A stretch of 64,000 nt of DNA from Gemmatimonadaceae bacterium. Lineage in GTDB: Bacteria; Gemmatimonadota; Gemmatimonadetes; Gemmatimonadales; Gemmatimonadaceae. The position numbers were made by a program, and so were the translations under genes. Shown here one piece after another: positions 1-7,029 of this stretch. Every line of letters begins with the position of its first letter. The first letter of the stretch is position 1. The stretch is taken from NCBI GenBank assembly GCA_036504815.1, contig DASXUN010000020.1, forward strand, positions 1 through 64,000. The letters are read 5' to 3'. The notes under the pieces were generated by a model, which worked only from the letters and a program-made list of their open reading frames with translations, did not search any database and had not been told where the DNA came from.

Positions 1-111
1 GCGCGCGCCGACATCTTTGATTACATCGAACGCTTCTACAACCCCATCCGGAGGCACTCGACGCTTGGCAACAAGAGCCCGATCAACTTCGAGCGGGCGG
101 CAGTAGCTTAA
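1..111 (+). CDS. IS3-family transposase (OrfB), C-terminal fragment cut by window edge
   Basis: The reading frame is open from the window edge and ends at TAA. The last 36 residues contain the motif [15 protein letters not shown], the conserved tail of the rve (DDE) integrase domain of IS3-family OrfB proteins (family knowledge), just beyond the third catalytic acidic residue. The enzyme would catalyse copy-and-paste transposition of its element. Only the 3' end is visible, so intactness cannot be judged. The gene stops about 30 bases before the disrupted HEPN gene resumes. Confidence 0.8.
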   Translation, partial: ARADIFDYIERFYNPIRRHSTLGNKSPINFERAAVA

Positions 112-141
112 CTCACTGTCCACGCAACCCGGCGCAGCTCA
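1..141 (+). mobile_element. Right end of an IS3-family insertion sequence
   Basis: This covers the transposase tail plus about 30 bases after its stop codon. Bases 117-141 resemble the right terminal repeats of IS3-family elements as I remember them and end in CA, the usual terminal dinucleotide. Immediately after base 141 an unrelated HEPN reading frame resumes without a start codon, which is what an insertion into that gene would leave. The exact end is inferred: the left end and target duplication lie outside the window. Confidence 0.5.
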
Positions 142-479
142 ATCTCGTCGGACATGCAATTGAACTGTCCCTGAAGGCGCTCCTCCTGAAGAAGGGAGCA
201 ACCCTCCGAGGCATTCGCAAGTATGGGCATGCGTTGGAGAAGCTGTACGCCGCAGCCAGTGCTGTAGGTCTTGATGACCTCGTCGCGCTAACAGTCGAAG
301 AGCGTGCCACGATCGGTCACCTAGACATGCTGTACTCGACGAAGCAGTTGGAGTACATAGTCACCGGCGCCCGAACATACCCAGTACACGGGCCGCTGGA
401 GGCCGCGGCCCTCAAGATCGTAAACGCCATTGCTCCGATTGTAGGATATGCCAACAATCGTCTGCCGCATGCGATCTAA
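142..479 (+). pseudogene. HEPN-domain protein, 5' end lost to IS insertion
   Basis: The frame is open upstream of the first ATG (234) and already encodes recognisable HEPN sequence there: NLVGHAIELSLKALLLKKG, then GHALEKLY and a final helix with the pattern LDMLYSTKQLEYIVTG. HEPN domains are all-helical and occur in RNase toxins and nucleotidyltransferase partners of toxin-antitoxin modules. No Rx4-6H RNase motif is visible in what remains. The true start and first helix were removed by the IS. The stop TAA sits in the R'' box of an attC site, so the gene was cassette-borne. Confidence 0.65.
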
Positions 480-515
480 CCTGACGTTGCTGCTGACGAA
501 CGCCAGTCGTTATAC
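474..515 (+). other. attC-like recombination site 1 (after HEPN remnant)
   Basis: R'' is ATCTAAC (474-480, containing the HEPN stop) and R' is GTTATAC (509-515). Between them, CTGACGTTGCTGC can pair imperfectly with TGACGAACGCCAG. At 42 bp it is shorter than typical attC sites (about 57-141 bp). It shares the string TTGCTGCTGACG with the next site. The R' box is exactly complementary to the R'' box after the next gene. Confidence 0.55.
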
Positions 516-688
516 GGCTCTCGCTCCGCGCCTCCTTCCTGAAAGGTCGCTTGACTGGGCCACGGGCCTCCCACTAAATTGACACCGTCCTCATCGATGT
601 TCGCTTGGCGCACTTCCGCGTTAGCGTCCACGGTGTAGGGCAATCATCGGCGGTGCACTCATCGTGAGTCACTTGCCAAGGAGGCTCT
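516..688 (+). other. Cassette 5' leader upstream of the AIPR gene
   Basis: This is 173 bp without a supportable ORF. It contains a TTGACA hexamer (579-584), a possible -35, but no convincing -10 at the right distance. A strong Shine-Dalgarno, AAGGAGG, ends the leader. Cassettes are usually promoterless; this one has room for its own promoter, but I cannot prove one. Confidence 0.35.
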
Positions 689-1867
689 ATGTCGTCGTTT
701 CGATTTCCCACCAAGCAGTTCCGCTCGCTGCCTTCGCCGACAGGCAACTCCAAGCTCGGCGTCTTCTTTTCCCCCGCGGCCACGCTGCCGCGCGACCTCT
801 GGGACTGGCGCGAGGTGAATCCGCGCGAGGTCAACCGCCGAAGCTCTGTCTACAAGGCCATCGTGCAGACGCTCCGCGACGAACCCGGGCGCTTCCACGA
901 GCGTAACCGCGGTATCACCGTAGTCGCGGATGACCTGTCGTTCGACGACAAGCGGCAGGAGGTGATCCTCCATCTCAACGACCAAAGCCTGCACGGTGTC
1001 GTCGACGGCGGACACACGCTGGACGCGATCTTGGAGGCGCAGAAGTCTCCCCCGGAAAATGGCTGGCCTGCGAGCGTGTTCATTAAGGCGATCACCGGCG
1101 TGGAACCCGACCAGATTGCAGAGATCGCTGGCGGGCTGAACACGAGCCAGCAAGTCGACCTGAAGAGCCTAGAGAATCTCAAGGATCACTTTGCGGCGCT
1201 TCAGCAGGTCTTGGCCGACCATCCGTACGCAGAGCAGATTGCGTACAAGATGAATGAGGTCAAGCCGGTCGATGTTCGTGAGATCCTGTACTACCTTGCA
1301 GTGTTCGATTGCTCCGAGTACGACGAGAAACGGCATCCTGTTGCGCTCTTCGGACGGAAGGAAGGCATCGTCCGCCGCTTCGCTGAACAGGCCAAGGACT
1401 CGAAGGCCGGCGATTCGTTCAGCGTTCTCATCTCGAAGGCCCCTGAGATCCTGTGGCTTCGGGATACGATCGAGAAGCGCGCACTCAAGTTCAACATCGG
1501 ACGCTACAAGGTCGGAAAGGGCACGCGCGTGCGGAGCCAAAGCCACCGCGACAATCAGCTCGTTTTCCTCAATGAGCAGGTCAACGGCAAGATCCCGCTC
1601 GGGTGGATCATGCCGATGCTCGCCGGATTCCGCGCAAACGTCGATTGGAACAAGCCGAAAGGTACGTTCAGCTGGATCATGCCACTCGATGAACTCGTCG
1701 ATGCCTGTATTGAGGGCCTCATTCTGGGCATCCAGGACGTGCATGAGCAGGAGAACGCAAGGCCGGAGTACGTTGGGCGTAATTCGCTTTCCTGGCGCAT
1801 CAGCTACAATGTGGTGTCGCAGGCAATCCTCGAGCGCCAGTTGGCGCAGGCGAAGAAGGGCCGCTGA
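689..1867 (+). CDS. AIPR-family (abortive infection phage resistance) protein
   Basis: A 392-residue protein of the AIPR family (PF10592), named after lactococcal abortive-infection proteins and often found in phage-defence loci. Visible family hallmarks are ERNRGI (about 71-76) and HGVVDGGHTLDAIL (about 102-115), matching the 'NxGI ... VNGxQT' core, followed by an Asn-rich stretch GGLNTSQQVDL. There is no signal peptide or membrane segment. The ATG has a near-perfect Shine-Dalgarno AAGGAGG at 677-683. It is a single-gene cassette flanked by attC-like sites with exactly complementary outer boxes, and its terminator lies inside the downstream attC. The biochemical activity of the family is not settled; the defence role is inferred from family and context. 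Confidence 0.78.
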   Translation: MSSFRFPTKQFRSLPSPTGNSKLGVFFSPAATLPRDLWDWREVNPREVNRRSSVYKAIVQTLRDEPGRFHERNRGITVVADDLSFDDKRQEVILHLNDQSLHGVVDGGHTLDAILEAQKSPPENGWPASVFIKAITGVEPDQIAEIAGGLNTSQQVDLKSLENLKDHFAALQQVLADHPYAEQIAYKMNEVKPVDVREILYYLAVFDCSEYDEKRHPVALFGRKEGIVRRFAEQAKDSKAGDSFSVLISKAPEILWLRDTIEKRALKFNIGRYKVGKGTRVRSQSHRDNQLVFLNEQVNGKIPLGWIMPMLAGFRANVDWNKPKGTFSWIMPLDELVDACIEGLILGIQDVHEQENARPEYVGRNSLSWRISYNVVSQAILERQLAQAKKGR

Positions 1868-1880
1868 GAAGCAAGGAGCC

Positions 1881-1991
1881 GTATAACCAGCAATTGCTGC
1901 TGACGGCGCCGTAGGGTGGTAGCCGCTGGCGGGCCGAGCCCGCCAGCGGCATTCTTTTTCACGCGCCGCAGCAGAATTGCAGTCGTTAGGT
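1881..1991 (+). other. attC-like recombination site 2 (after AIPR)
   Basis: R'' is GTATAAC (1881-1887) and R' is GTTAGGT (1985-1991, fits GTTRRRY). The inner arms CAGCAATTGCTGCTGACGGCGC and its near-complement ending GAATTGCAGTC form a long imperfect hairpin with unpaired bases, the layout by which integron integrases recognise folded single-stranded attC. The variable loop contains an intrinsic-terminator hairpin. This is the clearest attC in the window. Confidence 0.72.
1922..1959 (+). terminator. Rho-independent terminator inside attC site 2
   Basis: A perfect 12-bp stem GCCGCTGGCGGG/CCCGCCAGCGGC (1922-1933, 1939-1950) with a 5-base loop is followed by ATTCTTTTT. It would end AIPR transcription and insulate the next cassette. 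It forms the variable terminal structure of the attC. Confidence 0.85.
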
Positions 1992-2001
1992 GGCCACCCT
2001 C

Positions 2002-3396
2002 ATGACCGGTAAACGAGTACGTGTGCGCCAAGCTGTGGTTGCCGCAATCACCGTCGGCCTGATCGGCACGTGCGTTGCCGTGAGGCCGGACCGTGCAATT
2101 CGAGTTGGATCGGCACTGGTGAGCCAGACGTTGTGCTCTGCAACTTTCGTTTCTGGCTTGTCACCTGATCGTGCCTACGCCACGACGCTTCGCCCGATGG
2201 GTCACCTTGACCTCCTGGACCCCGTGCTGCGGTACCGCGTCGACACGGTGACGGGCACCGTGAGCACGAGTGTGGCAGGCCTGTTTCGGAGCCGCGCCGT
2301 CCACCGATTTGGCGCTGGATGTGTTCTGCTCCACGGTAATCCCCCGCCGTCACTCCGCATCCAGCCTTTGCCTCCCGACTCAGCCGACTCAGCCGCAGTT
2401 GTGGAAACGCCGAATGACCGTGTCAGGGCCGTCCTGGATCGAGCGTTCTCTCGGCCCGAGCTGGCGACCACCGCCGTCGTCGTGCTGCATGGTGACTCGA
2501 TCATCGCTGAGCGCTACGCGTCTGGGTACGGAACCATGACGCGACTTCAAGGTTGGTCGCTCAAGAAATCAGTCATCAACGCCGTCGTAGGCATTCTGGT
2601 CCGCGAAGGGCGCCTGGATGTACACCAACGTGCGCCGGTCCGCGCCTGGAGCCGCTCAGGCGACCCGCGCCGCGCGATCACCGTTGACGACCTGCTGAGA
2701 ATGACGAGCGGCTTGGCGTTGCGGGAAACGAACTCGGGGTTCGATCCGGTATCGCGGATGCTCTATCTCGAGCGCGACATGGCGGCTTTTGCCGAGCTCG
2801 CGCACCTTGAAGCGCCACCGGGTAGTGAATGGCACTACAGCACAGGCAACACTGTCATCCTTGGGCGCATCATTCGTGATGCAGTCGGCGGGAGCGCCGA
2901 TGACGTCGCCCGCTTCGCGCGCGCAGCATTGTTCGCTCCGGTGGGCATGCGGACGGCCGTGCTTGAGTTCGACGCCACCGGCGTACCGATCGCGATGTAC
3001 GCGAGCGCGCGAGACTGGGCGAGGTTTGGTCGGCTGTTTGCGACTGACGGAGTCGTTGGAGTGCAGCGCATCTTGCCAGAGGGGTGGGTCACGTACTCGA
3101 CCACACCGACTTTGCAGTCCGGCTACGGTGCGGGTTGGTGGCTTGGAGGGCCGTCGTGGCGCCCCGACTGGCGGTTGCCGTCGGATGCCTTCTACGCCGC
3201 AGGTCATCTCCATCAAAAGGTACTGGTCATTCCTTCAGCTGGGATCGTCATTGCGCGTTTCGGGACCACCCACGCGCCCGACGATGGCCTCGGTGTTGTG
3301 GCTCAGGAAGTGCTCGGCGCGCTGCACCCACACAGCATCGCATCATCAACTCCGAAGGCAGTCGGAGTCAATGGGCCAAGGAACCCGTTCAAGTGA
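2002..3396 (+). CDS. Serine hydrolase, beta-lactamase/transpeptidase-like fold (cassette-borne)
   Basis: A 464-residue protein with an N-terminal hydrophobic segment (about 10-27), so probably exported or membrane-anchored. The catalytic SxxK is SLKK (Ser about 186), a Tyr motif YSTGN follows, and late in the domain GHLHQ replaces the KTG triad, as in 6-aminohexanoate-dimer hydrolase-type class C relatives. These cleave esters or amides by an acyl-serine route; the substrate is unknown. I prefer the ATG at 2002 because the in-frame GTG at 1990 overlaps the attC R' box. The approximately 100 residues before the catalytic domain are unusual. It is a cassette gene; its R'' box lies 8 bases past the stop. 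Confidence 0.82.
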   Translation: MTGKRVRVRQAVVAAITVGLIGTCVAVRPDRAIRVGSALVSQTLCSATFVSGLSPDRAYATTLRPMGHLDLLDPVLRYRVDTVTGTVSTSVAGLFRSRAVHRFGAGCVLLHGNPPPSLRIQPLPPDSADSAAVVETPNDRVRAVLDRAFSRPELATTAVVVLHGDSIIAERYASGYGTMTRLQGWSLKKSVINAVVGILVREGRLDVHQRAPVRAWSRSGDPRRAITVDDLLRMTSGLALRETNSGFDPVSRMLYLERDMAAFAELAHLEAPPGSEWHYSTGNTVILGRIIRDAVGGSADDVARFARAALFAPVGMRTAVLEFDATGVPIAMYASARDWARFGRLFATDGVVGVQRILPEGWVTYSTTPTLQSGYGAGWWLGGPSWRPDWRLPSDAFYAAGHLHQKVLVIPSAGIVIARFGTTHAPDDGLGVVAQEVLGALHPHSIASSTPKAVGVNGPRNPFK

Positions 3397-3403
3397 GTCG
3401 GCC

Positions 3404-3498
3404 ACCGAACTATGATTTAAGCTGCCGGCCGCACCGCAGCTCATCGCAATCACTGGCTGGCGGCGGTGCGGCCGCAGCTTAAGCCTTATCCGTTAGCC
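3404..3498 (+). other. attC-like recombination site 3 (after serine hydrolase)
   Basis: R'' is ACCGAAC (3404-3410) and R' is GTTAGCC (3492-3498, one base off GTTRRRY). The inner arms, 3417-3437 and 3463-3482, are perfectly complementary except for one extra C in the left arm, an extrahelical base of the kind attC sites use for strand choice. R'' complements the opening box of its own cassette (GTTAGGT) with one mismatch. Confidence 0.7.
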
Positions 3499-3522
3499 CG
3501 CTCACGTCCATCGTCGTCACGC

Positions 3523-3837
3523 ATGCCGCGTTGGTCCCGCGATGCCGCCGTTCTCCACCGCCGCTACCCCGACGAGCGCTGGGTCGGGTCGTGTTCGCGC
3601 GCCGACGCCGCGTTCCTGCTGCGCTACGATCACCATGTCGTTTGGGTCGGCGGGCGTCCGGCGCTGCTGCTGACCTACGCGTGGGCGGCCGCGGGGCTCG
3701 ACGCGCACGCGGAGCCGCTCGCGTTCGAGGTGAGCTTCACGTATCCTCGCGGGCACCGGGCGGCGCCGCGGGAGGTGCAGGCGGTGGTCGACCGGATCCC
3801 GTTCGCGCCGGCGGAACCCCGCGATCTCGCCGGCTAA
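3523..3837 (+). CDS. Hypothetical cassette protein (104 aa)
   Basis: A small soluble protein, rich in Arg and aromatic residues, with no signal peptide or membrane segment and no domain I recognise. The ATG at 3523 lies 25 bases after the R' box of the preceding attC, and the stop TAA is inside the following R'' box (GGCTAAC), a compact cassette layout. No strong Shine-Dalgarno is visible. A competing ORF at 3531 in another frame has a composition typical of a shadow frame. Orphan small proteins are common in integron cassettes. Confidence 0.5.
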   Translation: MPRWSRDAAVLHRRYPDERWVGSCSRADAAFLLRYDHHVVWVGGRPALLLTYAWAAAGLDAHAEPLAFEVSFTYPRGHRAAPREVQAVVDRIPFAPAEPRDLAG

Positions 3838-3928
3838 CGAATCGCTGACGCTGACGAGCTCGCGCATCCTCCCGACCGCATCCACAACTCCATCCCCGCG
3901 CGTTCGCAGCTTCGCTCAAGCGTTAGGC
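3832..3928 (+). other. attC-like recombination site 4
   Basis: R'' is GGCTAAC (3832-3838) and R' is GTTAGGC (3922-3928), a perfect GTTRRRY. The inner arms GCTGACGCTGACGAGCTCGCG and CGCGCGTTCGCAGCTTCGC pair imperfectly. R'' is the exact complement of GTTAGCC, the box that opened this cassette. Confidence 0.68.
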
Positions 3929-3944
3929 TGCATCAAGGATCCGC

Positions 3945-4439
3945 ATGACGCGTCCAACGTTCACCGTCGCAGGGGGATCCATGGGCGAATCTTCCGTGCC
4001 GCTCCCCGGTGGCCTCCCGTTCAGCGCTCGGCGCAACCATGAATCGCCTCCCGTTGTCGAACAACTCGGCTGGCGCTATCACCACATCGGCATTCCCACC
4101 ACCAAGGTCCAGGCCGACGAGACCCACCTTGAGCCGTTCGGGCTGTTCGTCTCCGGTTTCAGTGCCAGCCCGTACGGCATCGAGTGGATGCGCTTCGAGC
4201 AGGACAGCCCGCTACCCGAACTCATCCGCACCGTGCCGCACGTGGCGTTTGAGGTCGAGGATCTCGATACAGCACTCGAAGGCCAGCACGTCATCTACCC
4301 CCCCGGCTCTCCATCCGAAGGCGTACGCTCGGCCATGATCGTTCACAACGGCGCTCCGGTGGAGCTCATCTGGTTCCGCAAGCCAATGCCTTCTCCGGGT
4401 GAGCCTGAAGTCCCGCTTCGAAGCCCAGCGGACGCGTAA
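3945..4439 (+). CDS. VOC/glyoxalase-like protein (cassette-borne)
   Basis: A 164-residue protein with one vicinal-oxygen-chelate-type unit. The start YHHIGIP has the metal-ligand His typical of the first beta-strand, HVAFEV marks the second half, and the domain ends PVELIWFRKP with a ligand-like Glu. VOC enzymes bind a divalent metal and include glyoxalases, dioxygenases and antibiotic-resistance proteins; the substrate is unknown. AAGGA precedes the ATG at 3945 with good spacing; an internal ATG at 3981 is an alternative. The stop lies in the box GCGTAAC, which complements the opening box GTTAGGC with one mismatch. Integron cassettes often carry VOC-type resistance genes, but that role is not shown here. 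Confidence 0.75.
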   Translation: MTRPTFTVAGGSMGESSVPLPGGLPFSARRNHESPPVVEQLGWRYHHIGIPTTKVQADETHLEPFGLFVSGFSASPYGIEWMRFEQDSPLPELIRTVPHVAFEVEDLDTALEGQHVIYPPGSPSEGVRSAMIVHNGAPVELIWFRKPMPSPGEPEVPLRSPADA

Positions 4440-4501
4440 CCAAGCGTTGCGCACACAGTACCCACGCGCAGCTCGGAGTGGGTACGCTATTTTCGGTTAC
4501 C
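4434..4501 (+). other. Degenerate attC-like end / terminator hairpin after the VOC cassette
   Basis: It begins with R''-like GCGTAAC. A hairpin GTACCCAC...GTGGGTAC (4459-4490 region) followed by GCTATTTTC could terminate transcription. The only candidate right box is GTTACCA near 4496, which does not fit GTTRRRY. I read this as the decayed or terminal site of the array. Confidence 0.4.
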
Positions 4502-4531
4502 ATCGTCCCCCCCCGAAAAGGAGCATCTTCG

Positions 4532-4993
4532 ATGACCAAGGTGACACCCTTCCTGATGTTCAACGATCAGCTCGAGGCGGCGATGGAGTTTTACACCGCC
4601 ACGTTCCCTGACTCCCAAATCAGGAACGTCGCCCGCACGGGCAAGGACGGTCCAGTCGCGTCCGCCGAGTTCGTCGTCGGTGGTCAGGCCTTCATGGGCT
4701 ACAACGGGGGTTCGTACTTCTCCTTCTCCGAAGGCTTCTCCCTCTATGTTGACTGCGCCGACCAGGCGGAAGTCGACGAGTATTGGGACAAGCTCGTCAA
4801 GGCCGGCGCGACGCCGACGGCGTGCGGCTGGATCAAGGATCCGTTCGGCCTCTCCTGGCAGATTGTCCCGCGGCGATTCATGGAGCTGATTCGCGACAAG
4901 GATCCCAAGAGAGTGAAGGCCGTGATGGAGGCCATGATGACGATGGTGAAGCTCGACGTGGCGGCCCTTGAGCGCGCCTACAATGAGGCGTAG
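4532..4993 (+). CDS. PhnB-like VOC protein (3-demethylubiquinone-9 methyltransferase-like domain)
   Basis: A 153-residue protein of the PF06983 type. MTKVTPFLMFNDQLEAAMEF is the family opening, followed by a GQAFMGYNGG segment and the closing DPFGLSWQIVPRRF motif. Despite the family name these are VOC-fold proteins of mostly unknown function, not methyltransferases. The ATG at 4532 has AAAGGAG 8 bases upstream and was chosen over the upstream in-frame start at 4478, which would run through the terminator. It is followed after 34 bases by a SnoaL-like gene. No attC-like site follows, so it lies outside the cassette array. Confidence 0.82.
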   Translation: MTKVTPFLMFNDQLEAAMEFYTATFPDSQIRNVARTGKDGPVASAEFVVGGQAFMGYNGGSYFSFSEGFSLYVDCADQAEVDEYWDKLVKAGATPTACGWIKDPFGLSWQIVPRRFMELIRDKDPKRVKAVMEAMMTMVKLDVAALERAYNEA

Positions 4994-5027
4994 CAGGCTG
5001 AAACGCCCGCGTCGTGGAGGGTAGCAG

Positions 5028-5417
5028 ATGTCCCCTGAGGAACAGAGCATCCGTCACGTTCATTCAACCTGGATCCGCGCCGTCAATGCTGGCGATCTGG
5101 CGCGCTTGCTCACGTTGATGACGGACGATGTGGTGTTTCTCACTCCGGGCCAAGCGCCGGTTGGCCGCGAAGCGTTTCCGGCAGGCTTCTCGACCGCCCA
5201 CCAGCAGTTCCAGGTGCTTTGTGTCAGCGAACTGGAACGGATCGTGGTTGTCGGCGACGTCGCCTATACCACTTGCCGTGACTCGTTGTCCACGACACCA
5301 CGCGCCGGAGGAGAAACGACGGTGCTCGCCGGACATCGGATGACCATCTACCGCAAACAGTTGGACGGTCGTTGGCTCCTGGCTGCCGATGCCCATACGC
5401 TGACTTCGGAACCTTAG
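5028..5417 (+). CDS. SnoaL-like/DUF4440 nuclear transport factor 2-fold protein
   Basis: A 129-residue protein with the pattern of the SgcJ/EcaC/DUF4440 group: an N-terminal helix with WIRAVNAGDLARLLTLMTDD, then VVFLTPG and a C-terminal strand set with the end GRWLLAADAHT. The NTF2-like cone fold binds small hydrophobic ligands; some members are isomerases or cyclases, many have no known activity. GGAGGGTAGCAG precedes the ATG. It is cytoplasmic, with no signal peptide. It is probably co-transcribed with the PhnB-like gene. Confidence 0.78.
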   Translation: MSPEEQSIRHVHSTWIRAVNAGDLARLLTLMTDDVVFLTPGQAPVGREAFPAGFSTAHQQFQVLCVSELERIVVVGDVAYTTCRDSLSTTPRAGGETTVLAGHRMTIYRKQLDGRWLLAADAHTLTSEP

Positions 5418-5449
5418 ATTTCACACCTCCACTCGCCTCTCACCACGCC

Positions 5450-6964
5450 ATGAACACTCGCACGCTCGCCGCGGTCGCGGTCCTCGTCGCCGCGCAGTCC
5501 GCGCACGCGCAGCAGACACCGCTTGACGGCTTCGACGCATACGCCGCCAAGGCCATGGCCGACTGGCGAGTGCCCGGCATGGCCATCGCCATTGTGAAGG
5601 ACGACCAGGTTGTCTTCTCGAAGGGCTTCGGTGTCCGCGAGCTGGGCAAGCCCGAGCCGGTCACCGAGCACACCCGCTTCGGCATCATGTCCACCACCAA
5701 GGCGTTCACCACGATGCTGCTCGCGATGCTCGCGGACAGCGGCGCGCTGTCGCTGGACGATCACGTCAGCAAGCACCTCCCCACCCTCCAGTTTTCCGAC
5801 CCATACGTCACGCGCGAAGCCACGGTGCGCGATCTCGTGACGCATCGCATTGGCTTCGCGGATCCTGGCTATCTGTGGGCCGAGAGCGGCCTGACGTTCG
5901 CGCAATTGTACGACCGCGTGCGCCTCGTGCCGGCGCAGACGAGTTTCCGTTCGCACTACGCATACAACAACGTGAGCTACGCGCTGGCGGGTGAAGTGGC
6001 CGCGCGCGCCGGCAAGTCCAGCTGGCAGTCACTCACGAGCGCGCGCATCTTCACGCCGCTCGGCATGAGCGAGAGCTTCGCCGACGCGGCGCTCATGCTG
6101 GCCGCCGGCACCAACGACGTGAGTGCGCCGCACGGCATCGTGCGCGACACCGTGCGACGACTGCCGGTGGCGCCGGGCGTGGTGGACAACGTGGCCCCCG
6201 CCGGCGCGACGTTCTCCAACGTGGTCGACATGGCCAAGTGGATGCGCTTCCTGCTCGACTCGGGCCGCGTCAACGGCAAGCGGCTCGTCAGTGCGGCGCG
6301 CTTCAACGAACTCTGGACGCCGCAGACCGTCATTCCCCAGCCGGACTTCTACCCGACCACCACGCTCACCAAGCCGCACTTCACGGCATACGGGCTCGGC
6401 TGGTTCCTTGAGGATTATCGCGGCGAGTTCGTCGTCTTCCACACCGGCAGCATCGAGGGACGGACGGCGATCGTCGGCCTCCTGCCCGAGCGCCGGCTCG
6501 GCATAGTGATCTTCACGAACCTCGATCACAGCGAGGTGCGTCACGCGCTCATGTACACGGTGTTCGATCGCTACATCGGCGCGGAGGCCAAGCCGCACGA
6601 CTGGAGCGCCGAGCTGCGCGCGATGTACAAGACTTTCTCCGACAGCGCCCTCGCTCGGCAGAAGCGAGCGGACGAGAAGCGCGTCCTGGGAACCAGGCCG
6701 TCGCTGCCACTCGACAAGTACACGGGCGCCTACGCGGATCCGCTCTACGGCAACGCCACCGTGCGCATGGCGGACGGGAAGCTGACGATCACCGTGGGCA
6801 CGTCGAGCGGAACGCTGGAGCACTGGCACTACGACATATTCCGCGCGACATGGGACGATTCGTTCAACAGTCCGGCGCTCGTGTCGTTCGTCCTCGACGC
6901 CGATGGCGCGGTCGGCGAGGTACGGCTTCCCGGATCGCCGCTCAGGTATCGCCGCACCAAATAG
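5450..6964 (+). CDS. Secreted serine hydrolase (beta-lactamase family) with C-terminal DUF3471-like domain
   Basis: A 504-residue protein with a signal peptide (residues 1-20, cleavage after AHA). The catalytic domain has SxxK as STTK (Ser81), a YNN tyrosine motif and FHTGS in place of KTG, the set seen in class C-like penicillin-binding/esterase proteins. The last approximately 110 residues resemble the DUF3471 beta-barrel domain often fused to these enzymes. It is periplasmic, with the substrate unknown (peptide, ester or beta-lactam). The start was placed at the ATG giving a clean signal peptide; the open frame extends 78 bases upstream into the preceding gene. Confidence 0.87.
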   Translation: MNTRTLAAVAVLVAAQSAHAQQTPLDGFDAYAAKAMADWRVPGMAIAIVKDDQVVFSKGFGVRELGKPEPVTEHTRFGIMSTTKAFTTMLLAMLADSGALSLDDHVSKHLPTLQFSDPYVTREATVRDLVTHRIGFADPGYLWAESGLTFAQLYDRVRLVPAQTSFRSHYAYNNVSYALAGEVAARAGKSSWQSLTSARIFTPLGMSESFADAALMLAAGTNDVSAPHGIVRDTVRRLPVAPGVVDNVAPAGATFSNVVDMAKWMRFLLDSGRVNGKRLVSAARFNELWTPQTVIPQPDFYPTTTLTKPHFTAYGLGWFLEDYRGEFVVFHTGSIEGRTAIVGLLPERRLGIVIFTNLDHSEVRHALMYTVFDRYIGAEAKPHDWSAELRAMYKTFSDSALARQKRADEKRVLGTRPSLPLDKYTGAYADPLYGNATVRMADGKLTITVGTSSGTLEHWHYDIFRATWDDSFNSPALVSFVLDADGAVGEVRLPGSPLRYRRTK

Positions 6965-7029
6965 TGATCGCGCACATCGGCTCGAGTGCAAGCTACCGAG
7001 CAACTGGCGCTGGACTTCACGGAGACAGC

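Larger units (their letters stand above)
142..4500 (+). mobile_element. Integron-type gene cassette array (five cassettes, first one truncated)
   Basis: Five genes in the same orientation are each followed closely by an attC-like site. The 7-base box opening each cassette is complementary to the box just after its gene: GTTATAC/GTATAAC (exact), GTTAGGT/ACCGAAC (one mismatch), GTTAGCC/GGCTAAC (exact), GTTAGGC/GCGTAAC (one mismatch). Three stop codons lie inside the R'' box. Such pairing is expected because both boxes come together when a cassette circularises. The integrase and attI are not in the window, and the right boundary near 4440-4500 is uncertain. Confidence 0.72.

Noticed and set aside
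579-607. Consensus sigma-70 promoter for the AIPR gene based on TTGACA
   Set aside because: No acceptable -10 lies 16-18 bases downstream; only a lone -35-like hexamer is present.
3531-3848. Alternative ORF overlapping the 104-aa cassette gene in another frame
   Set aside because: Its product is almost entirely Arg/Ala/Gly/Pro and its stop does not sit in the attC R'' box.
4532-5417. PhnB-like and SnoaL-like genes as further integron cassettes
   Set aside because: No boxes or hairpin arms follow their stops; the intergenic regions are too short for an attC.
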